DNA of 64,000 nucleotides from Variovorax paradoxus (GCF_009498455.1 NZ_CP045644.1:62001-126000), one strand, 5' to 3'. Shown: positions 1 through 8,943, counted from the first letter of the stretch. Numbers and translations: made by a program. Notes: a model not told the origin generated them from the sequence alone.

Positions 1-342
1 GCGCACGTCGTCGGTCAGCACGCGGTGCGCGTCCTGCGCGCCGGCGTACTCCTCGACGATGCGGTAGATGAAGCGGCGCAGCCGCTCCTCGTCGGTGTGG
101 GGGTTGGCCTCTTCCTCGGCCACCAGCGCCGCCAGCTTCGAGACATGCGTCTCGGCGATGCTGATGAGCAGGCTGCTCTTGTCCTTGTAGTAGTGGTAGA
201 GCGTGGCCTTCGAGAGGTTGCAGGCCTCGGCGACCTGGTTCATCGAGGTCGCGGGGTAGCCACGGCGGGCGAACAGCTGGGCGGCCTGCGCAAGGATCAG
301 TTCGCGCTGGTCGTCGTAGGTGGCGGATCTTCCACGCGGCAT
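1..342 (-). CDS. paaR: TetR-family transcriptional regulator, PaaR-like (C-terminus cut by window edge)
   Basis: Only the N-terminal 114 residues are in the window; the frame runs off position 1. The start MPRGRSATYDDQRELIL is followed by a TetR-type helix-turn-helix (residues about 27-52, ending in LSKATLYHYYKDK). It lies 71 bases downstream of paaY on the same strand, so the two probably form one transcript divergent from the paa operon. In Burkholderiales a TetR regulator next to paa genes (PaaR) represses them until phenylacetyl-CoA binds. That role is inferred here from context and from the palindrome at 1101-1114; the ligand-binding half cannot be seen. Confidence 0.85.
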   Translation of the reverse strand, partial: MPRGRSATYDDQRELILAQAAQLFARRGYPATSMNQVAEACNLSKATLYHYYKDKSSLLISIAETHVSKLAALVAEEEANPHTDEERLRRFIYRIVEEYAGAQDAHRVLTDDVR

Positions 343-413
343 CGGGTCTTCTTCCTGGGTTGTCTGTCGGTTGCTGGCGTGCAGCAGGCTCGATCTTGCA
401 TGAAGCCGCAGGG

Positions 414-1016
414 CTACCCGCGGCGGGTGGCGATCAACGATTTCACGTCGGTGGCGGGCAGGCGCGGCCGGTCTTTTTCCACCTCGGCGAGCGGCGCCAC
501 CTCGTGCAGGCTGGCCAGGCTGCGCACCGTCAGCGCCTGGTAGGTGTGCGTACCTTCGAGCTTCCAGGCGATCTCTTCGTCGCTGAGTTCGCGCCGCACC
601 TTGGCCGGAATGCCCGCCGCGAGCGAGCGCGCGGGCACCTTCATGCCGGCGGGCACGAAGGCGCAGGCCGCAACGATGGCCTGCTCGCCCACCTCGGCCT
701 CGTCCATCACCACCGCGTTCATGCCGACCAGCGCATCGCGCCGCACGATGCAGCTGTGCAGGATCGCGCCGTGGCCGATGTGGCCGTTGACCTCCACCAC
801 CGTGTCGTTGTCGGGAAAGCCGTGGATGCAGCAGTGGTCCTGCACGTTGGAGCCCTCCTGCAACACGATGCGGCCGAAGTCGCCGCGCAGGCTGGCGCAA
901 GGGCCCACATAACAGTGCGGTCCGACGATCACGTCGCCGATCAGCACGGCCGTGGGATGCACGTAGGCGCTCGGGTCGACGACGGGGATCACACCGTCGA
1001 TGGAATAGCTGGGCAT
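414..1016 (-). CDS. paaY: PaaY, hexapeptide-repeat thioesterase/carbonic-anhydrase-like protein
   Basis: A 200-residue left-handed beta-helix protein with repeated hexapeptide turns (for example [14 protein letters not shown] near the N-terminus) and His residues in HGFPD and IGHGA of the kind that bind metal in gamma-carbonic-anhydrase-like proteins. The length and the tail [13 protein letters not shown] match the PaaY family, proposed as a thioesterase relieving the pathway of dead-end CoA thioesters. An AAGGAG ribosome site precedes the ATG by a normal distance. A hairpin at 1042-1057 lies in the leader. It is first in the minus-strand paaY-paaR operon. Confidence 0.9.
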   Translation of the reverse strand: MPSYSIDGVIPVVDPSAYVHPTAVLIGDVIVGPHCYVGPCASLRGDFGRIVLQEGSNVQDHCCIHGFPDNDTVVEVNGHIGHGAILHSCIVRRDALVGMNAVVMDEAEVGEQAIVAACAFVPAGMKVPARSLAAGIPAKVRRELSDEEIAWKLEGTHTYQALTVRSLASLHEVAPLAEVEKDRPRLPATDVKSLIATRRG

Positions 1017-1041
1017 TCGGTCTCCTTGTTTTTTGCGAGTC

Positions 1042-1057
1042 TCAGGGTTTGCCCTGA
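1042..1057 (-). promoter_or_regulatory. Perfect hairpin in the paaY leader
   Basis: TCAGGG and CCCTGA form a 6-bp perfect stem around a 4-base loop, 25 bases upstream of the paaY start codon and upstream of its AAGGAG site. It could affect mRNA stability or mark a protein-binding site. The position is seen directly; the function is unknown. Confidence 0.4.
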
Positions 1058-1092
1058 AGGCACCCCGCTTGTGCCGGAATCGAGGTCGATCC

Positions 1093-1098
1093 TAAAAT
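1093..1098 (+). promoter_or_regulatory. Candidate -10 box of the paaG operon promoter
   Basis: TAAAAT matches the sigma-70 -10 consensus at five of six positions. A weak -35 candidate TTGTGC lies 18 bases upstream (1069-1074). The PaaR-type palindrome begins two bases after the -10 box, where a bound repressor would block initiation. Confidence 0.5.
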
Positions 1099-1100
1099 CA

Positions 1101-1114
1101 ACCGAACGGTCGGT
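1101..1114 (+). promoter_or_regulatory. Candidate PaaR operator
   Basis: ACCGAACGGTCGGT is an inverted repeat with perfect 5-bp arms (ACCGA/TCGGT) and a CG centre. Burkholderiales PaaR sites as I recall them have the same ACCGA..TCGGT shape. It sits between divergent paaY and paaG, directly after the -10 box, so repression of the plus-strand operon and possibly of paaYR is the natural reading. Confidence 0.65.
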
Positions 1115-1165
1115 CAATAGTGTTTGCCTGCCGATCCGGCCCCACAAAGGATGAAAGAGACACGC

Positions 1166-1969
1166 ATGACTGAGCCTTTGGTACTCATCAGCGACAGCGG
1201 CGCCGTCCGTACGCTGAGCCTGAACCGCCCCGCGGCACTCAACAGCTTCACGACCGGGTTGCACGCCGAACTGCTGGCCGCGCTCGAAGCCGCTGCCGCC
1301 GACAGCAACGTGCGCTGCGTGGTGCTCACCGGCGCCGGCCGCGCCTTCTGCGCCGGGCAGGACCTGGCCGACCCGTCGGTCGCGCCCGACCCCACGCCGG
1401 GCGCCGCGCCCAAGGACCTGGGCCACGTCATCTCCACCTACTACGGCCCGCTGGTCGCGCGCCTGCGCTCGATGCCGGTACCGGTCGTCGCCGCCGTGAA
1501 CGGCGTGGCGGCCGGCGCGGGCGCCAACCTCGCGCTGTGCTGCGACCTCGTCGTGGCCGGCCGCTCGGCCAGCTTCATCCAGGCCTTCACCAAGATCGGC
1601 CTCGTGCCCGACACCGGCGGCACCTGGCTGCTGCCGCGCCTCGTGGGCCCGGCGCGCGCGCTGGGCATCGCGATGCTGGGCGACAAGCTCCCCGCCGAAG
1701 AAGCCGCGCGCATCGGCCTGATCTGGCAGTGCGTGGACGACGCGGCCCTGGCCGACACCGCCGCCGCGCTGGCCTCGCGCCTGGCCGGCATGCCGACACG
1801 CGCCTTGGTCGCCACCCGCGAGGCCATGGCCGCCGCGCAGAACCTCGACCTCGGCGCGGCACTTGCCGAAGAAGCGCGCATCCAACGTGAGATGGGCCAT
1901 GCCGACGACTACCGCGAAGGTGTCGAGGCTTTCCGCGCCAAGCGCGCCCCGGTGTTCAAGGACCGCTGA
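1166..1969 (+). CDS. paaG: PaaG, 1,2-epoxyphenylacetyl-CoA isomerase (crotonase family)
   Basis: A 267-residue enoyl-CoA hydratase/isomerase-fold protein. It shows the substrate motif GAGRAFCAGQDL and the oxyanion-hole segment NGVAAGAGANLALCCD. The acidic residue in LVPDTGGTW (about D149) sits where PaaG has its catalytic Asp. PaaG opens the ring-1,2-epoxide of phenylacetyl-CoA to oxepin-CoA and also isomerises a later double bond. ATG at 1166 is chosen because AAAGAGA lies at proper spacing; ATGs at 1124 and 1151 lack spaced ribosome sites. It is the first gene of the plus-strand paa operon, with paaI starting one base after its stop. Confidence 0.93.
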   Translation: MTEPLVLISDSGAVRTLSLNRPAALNSFTTGLHAELLAALEAAAADSNVRCVVLTGAGRAFCAGQDLADPSVAPDPTPGAAPKDLGHVISTYYGPLVARLRSMPVPVVAAVNGVAAGAGANLALCCDLVVAGRSASFIQAFTKIGLVPDTGGTWLLPRLVGPARALGIAMLGDKLPAEEAARIGLIWQCVDDAALADTAAALASRLAGMPTRALVATREAMAAAQNLDLGAALAEEARIQREMGHADDYREGVEAFRAKRAPVFKDR

Positions 1970-1970
1970 G

Positions 1971-2420
1971 ATGACCGACGCTTCCTCCCGCACCCCGCAA
2001 CAGACCGCCGAGTACGTGCGCGACGGCATGTTCGCGAACGACAACGCCAGCAAGGGCCTGGGCATGCGCATCGTCGAGGTCGGCCCCGGCCAGGCCACGC
2101 TCGAAATGCGCGTGCGCCCCGACATGCTCAACGGCCACGCCATCTGCCACGGCGGCTTCATGGCCACGCTGGCCGACTCCACCTTCGCCTTCGCCTGCAA
2201 CTCGTACAACGAGCTGACCGTGGCCTCGGGCTTCGCCATCGACTTCCTCGCGCCGGCGCGCGAGGACGACGTGCTCACCGCGCGCTGCTTCGAAGTGTCG
2301 AAGGCGGGCCGCACCGGCGTGTACGACACCGAAATCACCAACCAGCGCGGCGAGCGCATCGCGATGTTCCGCGGCCGCTCCTACACGGCCAAGGGCCGGC
2401 CCGCCGTACCCGCCGCCTGA
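1971..2420 (+). CDS. paaI: PaaI, hydroxyphenylacetyl-CoA thioesterase (hot-dog fold)
   Basis: A 149-residue hot-dog thioesterase with the family motif NGHAICHGGFMATLADS, whose Asp (about D69) corresponds to the catalytic acid of PaaI. It hydrolyses ring-hydroxylated phenylacetyl-CoA side products so that CoA is not trapped. The start is the ATG one base after the paaG stop, with an AGGA site inside the end of paaG. The same frame is open further upstream, but that part is out of frame with paaG and is a shadow. Confidence 0.92.
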   Translation: MTDASSRTPQQTAEYVRDGMFANDNASKGLGMRIVEVGPGQATLEMRVRPDMLNGHAICHGGFMATLADSTFAFACNSYNELTVASGFAIDFLAPAREDDVLTARCFEVSKAGRTGVYDTEITNQRGERIAMFRGRSYTAKGRPAVPAA

Positions 2421-2433
2421 GGAGACACACACC

Positions 2434-3744
2434 ATGACCGTCAAACGCCCCGCCCCCGGCGACCTCGACCCGATCGAAACCGCCAGCCGCGACGAGATTG
2501 CCGCGCTGCAGCTCACGCGCCTGCGCGCCACGCTGCGCAACGCCTATGACAACGTGCCGCACTACCGCAAGGCCTTCGATGCGAAGGGCGTGCATCCCGA
2601 CGACCTGAAGTCGCTGGCCGACCTGTCGAAGTTCCCGTTCACGGTGAAGACCGACCTGCGCGACAACTACCCCTTCGGCATGTTCGCCGTGCCGCGCACG
2701 CAGGTGGCGCGCATCCACGCGTCGTCGGGCACCACCGGCAAGCCGACCGTGGTGGGCTACACCAAGAACGACATCGACACCTGGGCCGACCTCGTGGCGC
2801 GCTCGATCCGCGCAGCGGGCGGACGGCCGGGCGACATGATCCACGTGGCTTACGGCTACGGCCTCTTCACCGGCGGCCTGGGCGCGCACTACGGCGCCGA
2901 GCGCGCGGGCTGCACGGTCATCCCGATGTCGGGCGGCCAGACCGAGAAGCAGGTGCAGCTCATCCAGGACTTCAAGCCCGACATCATCATGGTCACGCCC
3001 AGCTACATGCAGGTGATCATCGAGCAGTTCGAGCGCCAGGGCCTCGACGCCAAAGACAGCTCGCTCAAGATCGGCATCTTCGGCGCCGAGCCGTGGACCG
3101 AGGCCATGCGCCGCGACATCGAGACGCGCGCCGGTATCGACGCCGTCGACATCTACGGCCTCTCCGAAGTGATGGGCCCGGGCGTGGCCAGCGAATGCGT
3201 CGAGAGCAAGGACGGCCCCGTCATCTGGGAAGACCACTTCTACCCCGAGATCATCGACCCCGAAACGGGCGAACTGAAGGCCGACGGCGAAGAAGGCGAA
3301 CTCGTCTTCACCTCGCTGAGCAAGGAGGCCATGCCCATCGTGCGCTACCGCACGCGCGACCTCACGCGCCTGCTGCCGCCCACTTCGCGGTCGTTCCGCC
3401 GCATGGGCAAGATCGTCGGGCGCAGCGACGACATGATGATCATCCGCGGCGTGAACGTCTTTCCCACGCAGGTGGAAGAGATCGTGCTCGCGCACAGCGC
3501 GCTCACCGGCCTGTACCAGGTGCGCGTGAGCCGCGAAGGCCTGCTCGACCAGGTCGAGGTGCACTGCGAACTCACACCGCACGAGGCCCCCGCGGCCGAC
3601 CGCACCGCCATCTCCGACTGGGTGCAGCACCGCGTGAAGACGCTCATCGGCATCTCCACCCGCGTGGTCGTGCACGGCCCCGACGAAATGGAACGCACGC
3701 AGACCGGCAAGGCCCGCCGCGTGATCGACACGCGCCCGCGCTGA
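2434..3744 (+). CDS. paaK: PaaK, phenylacetate-CoA ligase
   Basis: A 436-residue adenylate-forming ligase of the expected length. The nucleotide loop HASSGTTGKPTVVGY lies near residue 95, YGLSEVMGPG near 240, and the hinge and C-terminal motif RTRDLTRLLPP then GKIVGRSDDMMIIRGVNVFP near 300-345. It activates phenylacetate to phenylacetyl-CoA with ATP, which commits the substrate and makes the inducer. A GGAGA site precedes the ATG. It is co-transcribed with paaI, with a 13-base gap. Confidence 0.95.
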   Translation: MTVKRPAPGDLDPIETASRDEIAALQLTRLRATLRNAYDNVPHYRKAFDAKGVHPDDLKSLADLSKFPFTVKTDLRDNYPFGMFAVPRTQVARIHASSGTTGKPTVVGYTKNDIDTWADLVARSIRAAGGRPGDMIHVAYGYGLFTGGLGAHYGAERAGCTVIPMSGGQTEKQVQLIQDFKPDIIMVTPSYMQVIIEQFERQGLDAKDSSLKIGIFGAEPWTEAMRRDIETRAGIDAVDIYGLSEVMGPGVASECVESKDGPVIWEDHFYPEIIDPETGELKADGEEGELVFTSLSKEAMPIVRYRTRDLTRLLPPTSRSFRRMGKIVGRSDDMMIIRGVNVFPTQVEEIVLAHSALTGLYQVRVSREGLLDQVEVHCELTPHEAPAADRTAISDWVQHRVKTLIGISTRVVVHGPDEMERTQTGKARRVIDTRPR

Positions 3745-3786
3745 GCCGCCCGCGCGCCCCACACACCGCACCGAAAGGACACGCAC

Positions 3787-4797
3787 ATGTACACCCAGGC
3801 CATGGACACGATGGGCAAGGACGCAGGCGACGGCAAGCAGAAGGCCGTGCGCTCCGCCGACGAGCTGCGTCTCGAGGAACGCTTCGACGCCCGCATCGAC
3901 GCCGGCGATTTCATCGAGGCGAAAGACTGGATGCCCGAGCACTACCGCAAGACGCTGGTGCGCCAGATCAGCCAGCACGCGCACTCCGAAATCGTCGGCA
4001 TGCTGCCCGAGGGCAACTGGATCAGCCGCGCGCCCACGCTCAAGCGCAAGGCGATCCTGCTGGCCAAGGTGCAGGACGAAGGCGGCCACGGCCTCTACCT
4101 GTACGCCGCCGCCGAAACGCTGGGCACCTCGCGCGACCAGATGTTCGACGCGCTGCACACGGGCAAGGCCAAGTACAGCTCGATCTTCAACTACCCCACG
4201 CTCAGCTGGGCCGACATGGGCACCATCGGCTGGCTGGTCGACGGCGCGGCCATCATGAACCAGGTGCCGATCTGCCGCTGCTCGTACGCACCGTATGCGC
4301 GCGCCATGATCCGCATCTGCCGCGAAGAAAGCTTTCACCAGCGCCAGGGCTACGAAGCCCTGCTGACGATGATGAAGCAGGGCACCGACGCGCAGAAGGC
4401 GATGGTGCAGGACGCGGTCAACCGCTGGTGGTGGCCCTCGATCATGATGTTCGGCCCGCCCGACGACCAGTCGCCCAACTCGGCGCAGTCGATGCGCTGG
4501 GGCATCAAGCGCTTCAGCAACGACGAGCTGCGCCAGAAGTTCATCGACGCCACCGTCGAACAGGCCGCGATCCTCGGCGTGACCCTGCCCGACCCTGATC
4601 TCAAGTGGAACGAAGAACGCCAGTCGCACGACTTCGGCGTCATCGACTGGAGCGAATTCTGGCGCGTGATCGCCGGCGACGGCCCCTGCAACCGCGAACG
4701 CCTGCAGGCCCGCGTCGATGCATGGGACGACGGCGCCTGGGTGCGCGAAGCCGCCCTCGCCCACGCCAACAAACAACCGATGAAGGAAGCAGCATGA
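3787..4797 (+). CDS. paaA: PaaA, catalytic subunit of phenylacetyl-CoA 1,2-epoxidase
   Basis: 336 residues, the usual PaaA length. The four-helix diiron core is visible in [11 protein letters not shown] and [11 protein letters not shown], two ExxH-type ligand sets. With PaaB, PaaC and reductase PaaE it forms the soluble multicomponent monooxygenase that epoxidises the phenylacetyl-CoA ring. GAAAGGA precedes the ATG. Its stop overlaps the paaB start as ATGA, suggesting coupled translation. Confidence 0.96.
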   Translation: MYTQAMDTMGKDAGDGKQKAVRSADELRLEERFDARIDAGDFIEAKDWMPEHYRKTLVRQISQHAHSEIVGMLPEGNWISRAPTLKRKAILLAKVQDEGGHGLYLYAAAETLGTSRDQMFDALHTGKAKYSSIFNYPTLSWADMGTIGWLVDGAAIMNQVPICRCSYAPYARAMIRICREESFHQRQGYEALLTMMKQGTDAQKAMVQDAVNRWWWPSIMMFGPPDDQSPNSAQSMRWGIKRFSNDELRQKFIDATVEQAAILGVTLPDPDLKWNEERQSHDFGVIDWSEFWRVIAGDGPCNRERLQARVDAWDDGAWVREAALAHANKQPMKEAA

Positions 4798-5090
4798 GCA
4801 CCGAAGTGAAGCAAGAGTGGCCCCTGTGGGAAGTGTTCGTGCGCAGCAAGGCCGGCCTCGATCACAAGCACTGCGGCAGCCTGCACGCGGTCGATCCGAA
4901 GATGGCGATCCAGATGGCGCGCGACGTCTACACGCGCCGCCAGGAAGGCAGCAGCATCTGGGTCGTGCGCTCCGACCAGATCGTGGCCAGCGACCCGGGC
5001 GACAAGGACATGTTCTTCGACCCGGCCGAAGACAAGGTCTACCGCCACCCCACCTTCTACGCACTGCCCAAGTCCGTGGACCACATGTGA
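4794..5090 (+). CDS. paaB: PaaB, epoxidase small subunit
   Basis: 98 residues starting [15 protein letters not shown], with the typical PaaB segments [17 protein letters not shown] and [11 protein letters not shown]. PaaB bridges PaaAC heterodimers and is needed for assembly and electron input. The start is fixed by the ATGA overlap with paaA and a GAAGGA site inside paaA. Confidence 0.95.
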   Translation: MSTEVKQEWPLWEVFVRSKAGLDHKHCGSLHAVDPKMAIQMARDVYTRRQEGSSIWVVRSDQIVASDPGDKDMFFDPAEDKVYRHPTFYALPKSVDHM

Positions 5091-5106
5091 GCCAGGACGG
5101 CACGCC

Positions 5107-5886
5107 ATGCAAGCCTCGATCGAACTGAACCGCACGCCCGCCGTGCACTACCTGCTGCGCATCGGCGACACCTGCCTCGTGCTCGCGCAGCGCCTGGGCG
5201 AATGGTGCGGCCACGCACCGGTGCTCGAAGAAGACATCGCGATGGCCAACATCGCGCTCGACCTCGTCGGCCAGGCCCGCGCGGTGCTCACGCACGCCGG
5301 CAAGCTCGAAGGCGCTGACCGCGCGCACGACGAAGACCAGCTCGCCTACCTGCGCGACGAGCGCGACTACTTCAACCTCACGCTGGTCGAGCTGCCGCGC
5401 GGCGACTTCGCCTTTGCCGTGCTGCGCAACACCATGGTCGCCACGCTGCTCAAGCTGCTGTGGCAGCGCCTCTCTGCATCGAGCGACGCCGAGGTGGCCG
5501 CCATCGCCGGCAAGGCGCTGAAGGAAGCGCGCTACCACCAGCAGCACTCGGCCGACTGGGTCGTGCGCCTGGGCGACGGCACCGACGAATCGCGCCGCCG
5601 CACCGAGAAGGCGCTCAAGCAGCTGTGGCTCTACGTGCCCGAGCTGTTCGAAAGCGACGACGTCGATGCGCAAGCCAGCGCCAGCGGCCTCGGCCCGGCC
5701 TGGAGCGAACTGCGCGAGCCCTGGCTCGCCGACATGCAACAGGTGCTCGACGCGGCCGGCCTCGCCATGCCGAAGGAAGCCGCTTTCCGCAGCACCGGCA
5801 AGCATGGCGTGCACAGCGAGCACATGGGCTACATCCTGGCCGAGATGCAGCACCTGCAGCGCAGCTTCCCTGGAGGCGTGTGGTGA
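5107..5886 (+). CDS. paaC: PaaC, structural subunit of phenylacetyl-CoA epoxidase
   Basis: 259 residues of ferritin-like helical fold. Recognisable segments are LAQRLGEWCGHAPVLEEDIA and KALKEARYHQQHSADWVVRLGDG. PaaC pairs with PaaA in the monooxygenase core and has a structural role. It lies 16 bases after paaB. Its TGA overlaps the GTG start of paaD. Confidence 0.95.
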   Translation: MQASIELNRTPAVHYLLRIGDTCLVLAQRLGEWCGHAPVLEEDIAMANIALDLVGQARAVLTHAGKLEGADRAHDEDQLAYLRDERDYFNLTLVELPRGDFAFAVLRNTMVATLLKLLWQRLSASSDAEVAAIAGKALKEARYHQQHSADWVVRLGDGTDESRRRTEKALKQLWLYVPELFESDDVDAQASASGLGPAWSELREPWLADMQQVLDAAGLAMPKEAAFRSTGKHGVHSEHMGYILAEMQHLQRSFPGGVW

Positions 5887-6413
5887 CCACGAACGTGTTG
5901 GCATCGCGTGTCGATGCGGCATGGGCCGTACTGCACACCGTGCCCGACCCCGAGGTGCCGGCCGTGTCGGTCTGCGACCTGGGCATCGTGCGCGAGGTGA
6001 TCGAGCACGACGACGGCCTCGAGATCGTGCTCACGCCGACCTACTCCGGCTGCCCCGCGACGGAAGCCATCGAGCACGACGTGCTGGCCGCGATCCAGAA
6101 CGCCGGCTTGGGCCGCGCCCGCGCCACGCTGCGCCGCGCCCCCGCCTGGACCAGCGACTGGATCAGCGACGAAGGCCGCGACAAGCTCAGGGCCTACGGC
6201 ATCGCGCCGCCCGCCCACCTCACGCCCGAGCAGGCCGCCAACACCGCCGTGCCGATCAAGCTCTTCGGCCGCATGGCCGGCGAGCGCATCGCCTGCCCAC
6301 GCTGCGCCAGCGAGCGCACCGAGCGGCTCTCGGCCTTCGGCTCGACCGCCTGCAAGGCGCTCTACCGCTGCATGGCCTGCCGCGAACCCTTCGAACATTT
6401 CAAGCCTATCTGA
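5883..6413 (+). CDS. paaD: PaaD, Fe-S/zinc maturation factor for the epoxidase
   Basis: 176 residues: an N-terminal MIP18/DUF59-type domain (PDPEVPAVSVCDLGIVREV, then TPTYSGCPATEAIEHDV) and a C-terminal zinc ribbon (CPRCASERTER ... CKALYRCMACREPF). PaaD helps mature the iron-sulfur cluster of PaaE. The start is GTG at 5883, in a GTGA overlap with the paaC stop; the frame's only upstream ATGs lie deep inside paaC, so translational coupling is the best reading. Confidence 0.92.
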   Translation: MTTNVLASRVDAAWAVLHTVPDPEVPAVSVCDLGIVREVIEHDDGLEIVLTPTYSGCPATEAIEHDVLAAIQNAGLGRARATLRRAPAWTSDWISDEGRDKLRAYGIAPPAHLTPEQAANTAVPIKLFGRMAGERIACPRCASERTERLSAFGSTACKALYRCMACREPFEHFKPI

Positions 6414-6425
6414 GGCACGCCCACG

Positions 6426-7520
6426 ATGAGCACCCTCTTCCACCCCCTGCGCGTGAAGGCCATCGAGCCCGACACGCACGAGGCCGTCATCGTCTCGTTC
6501 GAGGTGCCGGCCGACCTGCAGCAAGTTTTCGGCTTCACGCAGGGCCAGTACCTCACGCTGCGCCATGACATCGACGGCCAGGACCTGCGCCGCTCCTATT
6601 CGATCTGCGCCGGCATCGACGACGGCGAGCTGCGCGTCGGCGTGCGCAAGGTGCGCGGCGGCGTGTTCTCCAACTGGATCAACGCGCACCTGCAACCCGG
6701 CGACAGCCTGCAGGTGATGGCGCCGCAAGGCCGCTTCTTCGTGCCCATCGAACCCGAGGCCGCGCGGCACCATGTGGGCATTGCGGGCGGCAGCGGCATC
6801 ACGCCGATCCTGTCGATCATGAAGACCGTGCTGGCGCGCGAGCCGATGAGCCGCTTCACGCTGATCTACGGCAACCGCCAGCTGCAGTCCACGATGTTCA
6901 AGGAAGAGATCGAGGACCTGAAGAACCGCTACATGACGCGCCTCGTGCTTCAGCACGTGTTCTCCGACGAGCACACCGATTCGCCGCTGGGCTTCGGCGT
7001 GATGAACCGCGAGAAGATCGGCGAGTTCCTGGCCTCGGTGGTGCCCGCCGCGCAGATCGACCAGGTGTACGTGTGCGGCCCGTTCCAGATGAACGACGAG
7101 GCCGAGGCCGCGCTGCTCGCCGCGGGCGTGCCCGAAGACCGCATCCACATCGAGCGCTTCGGCGTCGCGCTGCCGTCGGCCACGTCCGCCAACCAGGTCG
7201 GCGCGGTGGTGCACGAGGCGCAGCCGGGCGACGCCAAGCAGGCGCGCGTGACCATCGTGCGCGACGGCCTGCAGCGCGAGATCACCTACACCGAGGGCCA
7301 GCCCAGCATCCTGGATGCGGCGTCGGCGGCCGGGCTCGAGGTGCCGTTCTCGTGCACCTCGGGCGTGTGCGGCACCTGCCGCGCGAAGTGTGTGGACGGG
7401 GAAGTCCGCATGGAAAGAAACTTTGCGCTCGACAAGAATGAAGTGGCCGCGGGATTCGTGCTGACCTGCCAAGCCCACCCCCTGACCGAGCGCGTCACGC
7501 TGTCTTTCGACGAGCGCTGA
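6426..7520 (+). CDS. paaE: PaaE, NADPH-dependent reductase of the epoxidase
   Basis: 364 residues. An FAD domain (RRSYSICAG, about 57-65) is followed by an NADP-binding domain (GIAGGSGITPILSI) and a C-terminal plant-type [2Fe-2S] ferredoxin domain. The cluster ligands are visible as C310, C315 and C318 in CTSGVCGTC and C348 in LTCQAHP. It passes electrons from NADPH to the PaaA diiron site. It closes the epoxidase block; a hairpin over its stop precedes the transporter genes. Confidence 0.95.
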   Translation: MSTLFHPLRVKAIEPDTHEAVIVSFEVPADLQQVFGFTQGQYLTLRHDIDGQDLRRSYSICAGIDDGELRVGVRKVRGGVFSNWINAHLQPGDSLQVMAPQGRFFVPIEPEAARHHVGIAGGSGITPILSIMKTVLAREPMSRFTLIYGNRQLQSTMFKEEIEDLKNRYMTRLVLQHVFSDEHTDSPLGFGVMNREKIGEFLASVVPAAQIDQVYVCGPFQMNDEAEAALLAAGVPEDRIHIERFGVALPSATSANQVGAVVHEAQPGDAKQARVTIVRDGLQREITYTEGQPSILDAASAAGLEVPFSCTSGVCGTCRAKCVDGEVRMERNFALDKNEVAAGFVLTCQAHPLTERVTLSFDER

Positions 7521-7527
7521 ACGCTCG
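7511..7527 (+). terminator. Hairpin spanning the paaE stop codon
   Basis: CGAGCG and CGCTCG pair in a 6-bp stem around CTGAA, overlapping the TGA of paaE. No T-run follows, only CGTTTCCC, so it is at best a weak terminator or 3'-end stabiliser between the enzymes and the transporter genes. Confidence 0.3.
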
Positions 7528-7572
7528 CGTTTCCCTCGGCCTTTCCCATACCAACCCGGAGACAAACCAACC

Positions 7573-8718
7573 ATGACATTCTTCAAGCCCCTGCTGATCG
7601 CCGCCCTGTGCGCCACGGCCCTCTCGGCCTGGGCCGACGTCAACGTCGGCGTGACCATCTCGGCCACCGGGCCGGCGGCGTCGCTCGGCATCCCCGAGAA
7701 GAACACCATCTCGCTGATGCCCAAGACCATCGGCGGGCAGAAGATCAACTACATCGTGCTGGACGATGCCTCCGACACCACGGCCGCGGTAAACAACACG
7801 CGCAAGCTGATCGCCGAGAACAAGGTCGACGTGATCCTGGGCTCGACCACCACGCCGGCCTCGCTCGCGATGATCGACGTGGCCAGCGAAGCGCAGACGC
7901 CGATGATCTCGGTGGCCGCCTCGGCCCGCATCATCGAGCCGATGGACGCCAAGAAGAAGTGGGTCTTCAAGACGCCGCAGAACGACATCATGATGTCGCT
8001 GGCCATCGCCGAGCACATGGCCGCCAACGGCGTGAAGACGGTCGGCTTCATCGGTTTCTCCGACGCGTACGGCGAAGGCTGGTCGCAGGAATTCGCGAAG
8101 GCCGCCGAGCTGAAGAAGATCAAGATCGTGGCCAACGAACGCTATGCGCGCTCCGACACCTCGGTCACCGGCCAGGCGCTGAAGCTCATGTCGGCCAAGC
8201 CCGACGCGGTGCTCGTCGCAGGTTCCGGCACGCCGGCCGCGCTGCCGCAGAAGACGCTCAAGGAGCGCGGCTACACCGGCAAGATGTACCAGACGCACGG
8301 CGTGGCCAATGCCGACTTCCTGCGCGTGGGCGGCAAGGACGTCGACGGCACCTTCCTGCCGGCCGGCCCGGTGCTCGTGGCCGACCAGTTGCCCGCCAGC
8401 AACCCGGTGAAGAAGTCTGCGCTCGCCTACGTCGCCGCCTATGAAGCCGCCTACGGCAAGGGCACGGTCTCGACCTTCGGCGCACACGCCTGGGACGCGG
8501 GCCTCTTGATGAGCTCGGCCGTGCCGGTCGCGCTGAAGAAGGCCCAGCCGGGCACGCCCGAGTTCCGCGCCGCCCTGCGCGATGCGCTCGAGCAGACCAA
8601 GGACGTGTCGGGCGCGCATGGCGTGTTCAACATGACGGCAGCCGACCACCTGGGCCTGGACCAGCGCGCGCGCGTGATGGTGAAGATCGAAAACGGCGCC
8701 TGGAAGTACCAGCCCTGA
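7573..8718 (+). CDS. Branched-chain-type (HAAT) ABC transporter periplasmic binding protein
   Basis: 381 residues. A signal peptide (MTFFKPLLIAALCATALSAWA) is followed by a LivJ/LivK-type binding fold (VNVGVTISATGPAASLGIPEKN, then VDVILGSTTTPASLAM). HAAT binding proteins capture amino acids but also aromatic acids, benzoates and other carboxylates. Position between paaE and paaZ, followed by its permeases and ATPases, suggests phenylacetate or a related aromatic acid as ligand; that is inference from context. A CGGAGAC site precedes the ATG. Confidence 0.88.
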   Translation: MTFFKPLLIAALCATALSAWADVNVGVTISATGPAASLGIPEKNTISLMPKTIGGQKINYIVLDDASDTTAAVNNTRKLIAENKVDVILGSTTTPASLAMIDVASEAQTPMISVAASARIIEPMDAKKKWVFKTPQNDIMMSLAIAEHMAANGVKTVGFIGFSDAYGEGWSQEFAKAAELKKIKIVANERYARSDTSVTGQALKLMSAKPDAVLVAGSGTPAALPQKTLKERGYTGKMYQTHGVANADFLRVGGKDVDGTFLPAGPVLVADQLPASNPVKKSALAYVAAYEAAYGKGTVSTFGAHAWDAGLLMSSAVPVALKKAQPGTPEFRAALRDALEQTKDVSGAHGVFNMTAADHLGLDQRARVMVKIENGAWKYQP

Positions 8719-8733
8719 GCGTTCTCTGACTTG

Positions 8734-8845
8734 CTCCCTCCCCGCTGGGGGAGGGCCGGGGTGGGGGCACGACGGCTTTGAATGCCGCGCAGCCTTGAAC
8801 GCAGTGGCTGCCCCCATCCCAACCTTCCCCCAGAGGGGGAAGGAG
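8734..8845. repeat. REPIN-like triple-hairpin repeat, copy 1
   Basis: Three nested dyads: hairpin one CCCTCCCC-GCTG-GGGGAGGG (8736-8755), long-arm pairing of GGGGTGGGGGC (8758-8768) with GCCCCCATCCC (8810-8820), and hairpin three CCTTCCCCC-AGA-GGGGGAAGG (8823-8843). The two ends are inverted copies of one REP-like unit. It lies between the binding-protein gene and livH. Two more copies are at 12612-12725 and 31055-31162. Confidence 0.85.
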
Positions 8846-8943
8846 CAATGCAACGCAGACGCAGACAGAAAACAGCGCGCGCGACCAACGGCGCTGGCAA
8901 CAGACACTGACTCGACACACGGGCCCCGCCCGAAGGTTTTCAT

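Noticed and set aside
2335..5922. Very long open frame (1195 codons) antisense to paaI-paaK-paaA-paaB-paaC
   Set aside because: A mirror of strong third-position GC bias in the sense genes; the translation is Ala/Arg/His/Val-rich without domains, while the sense strand holds clearly recognisable paa proteins.
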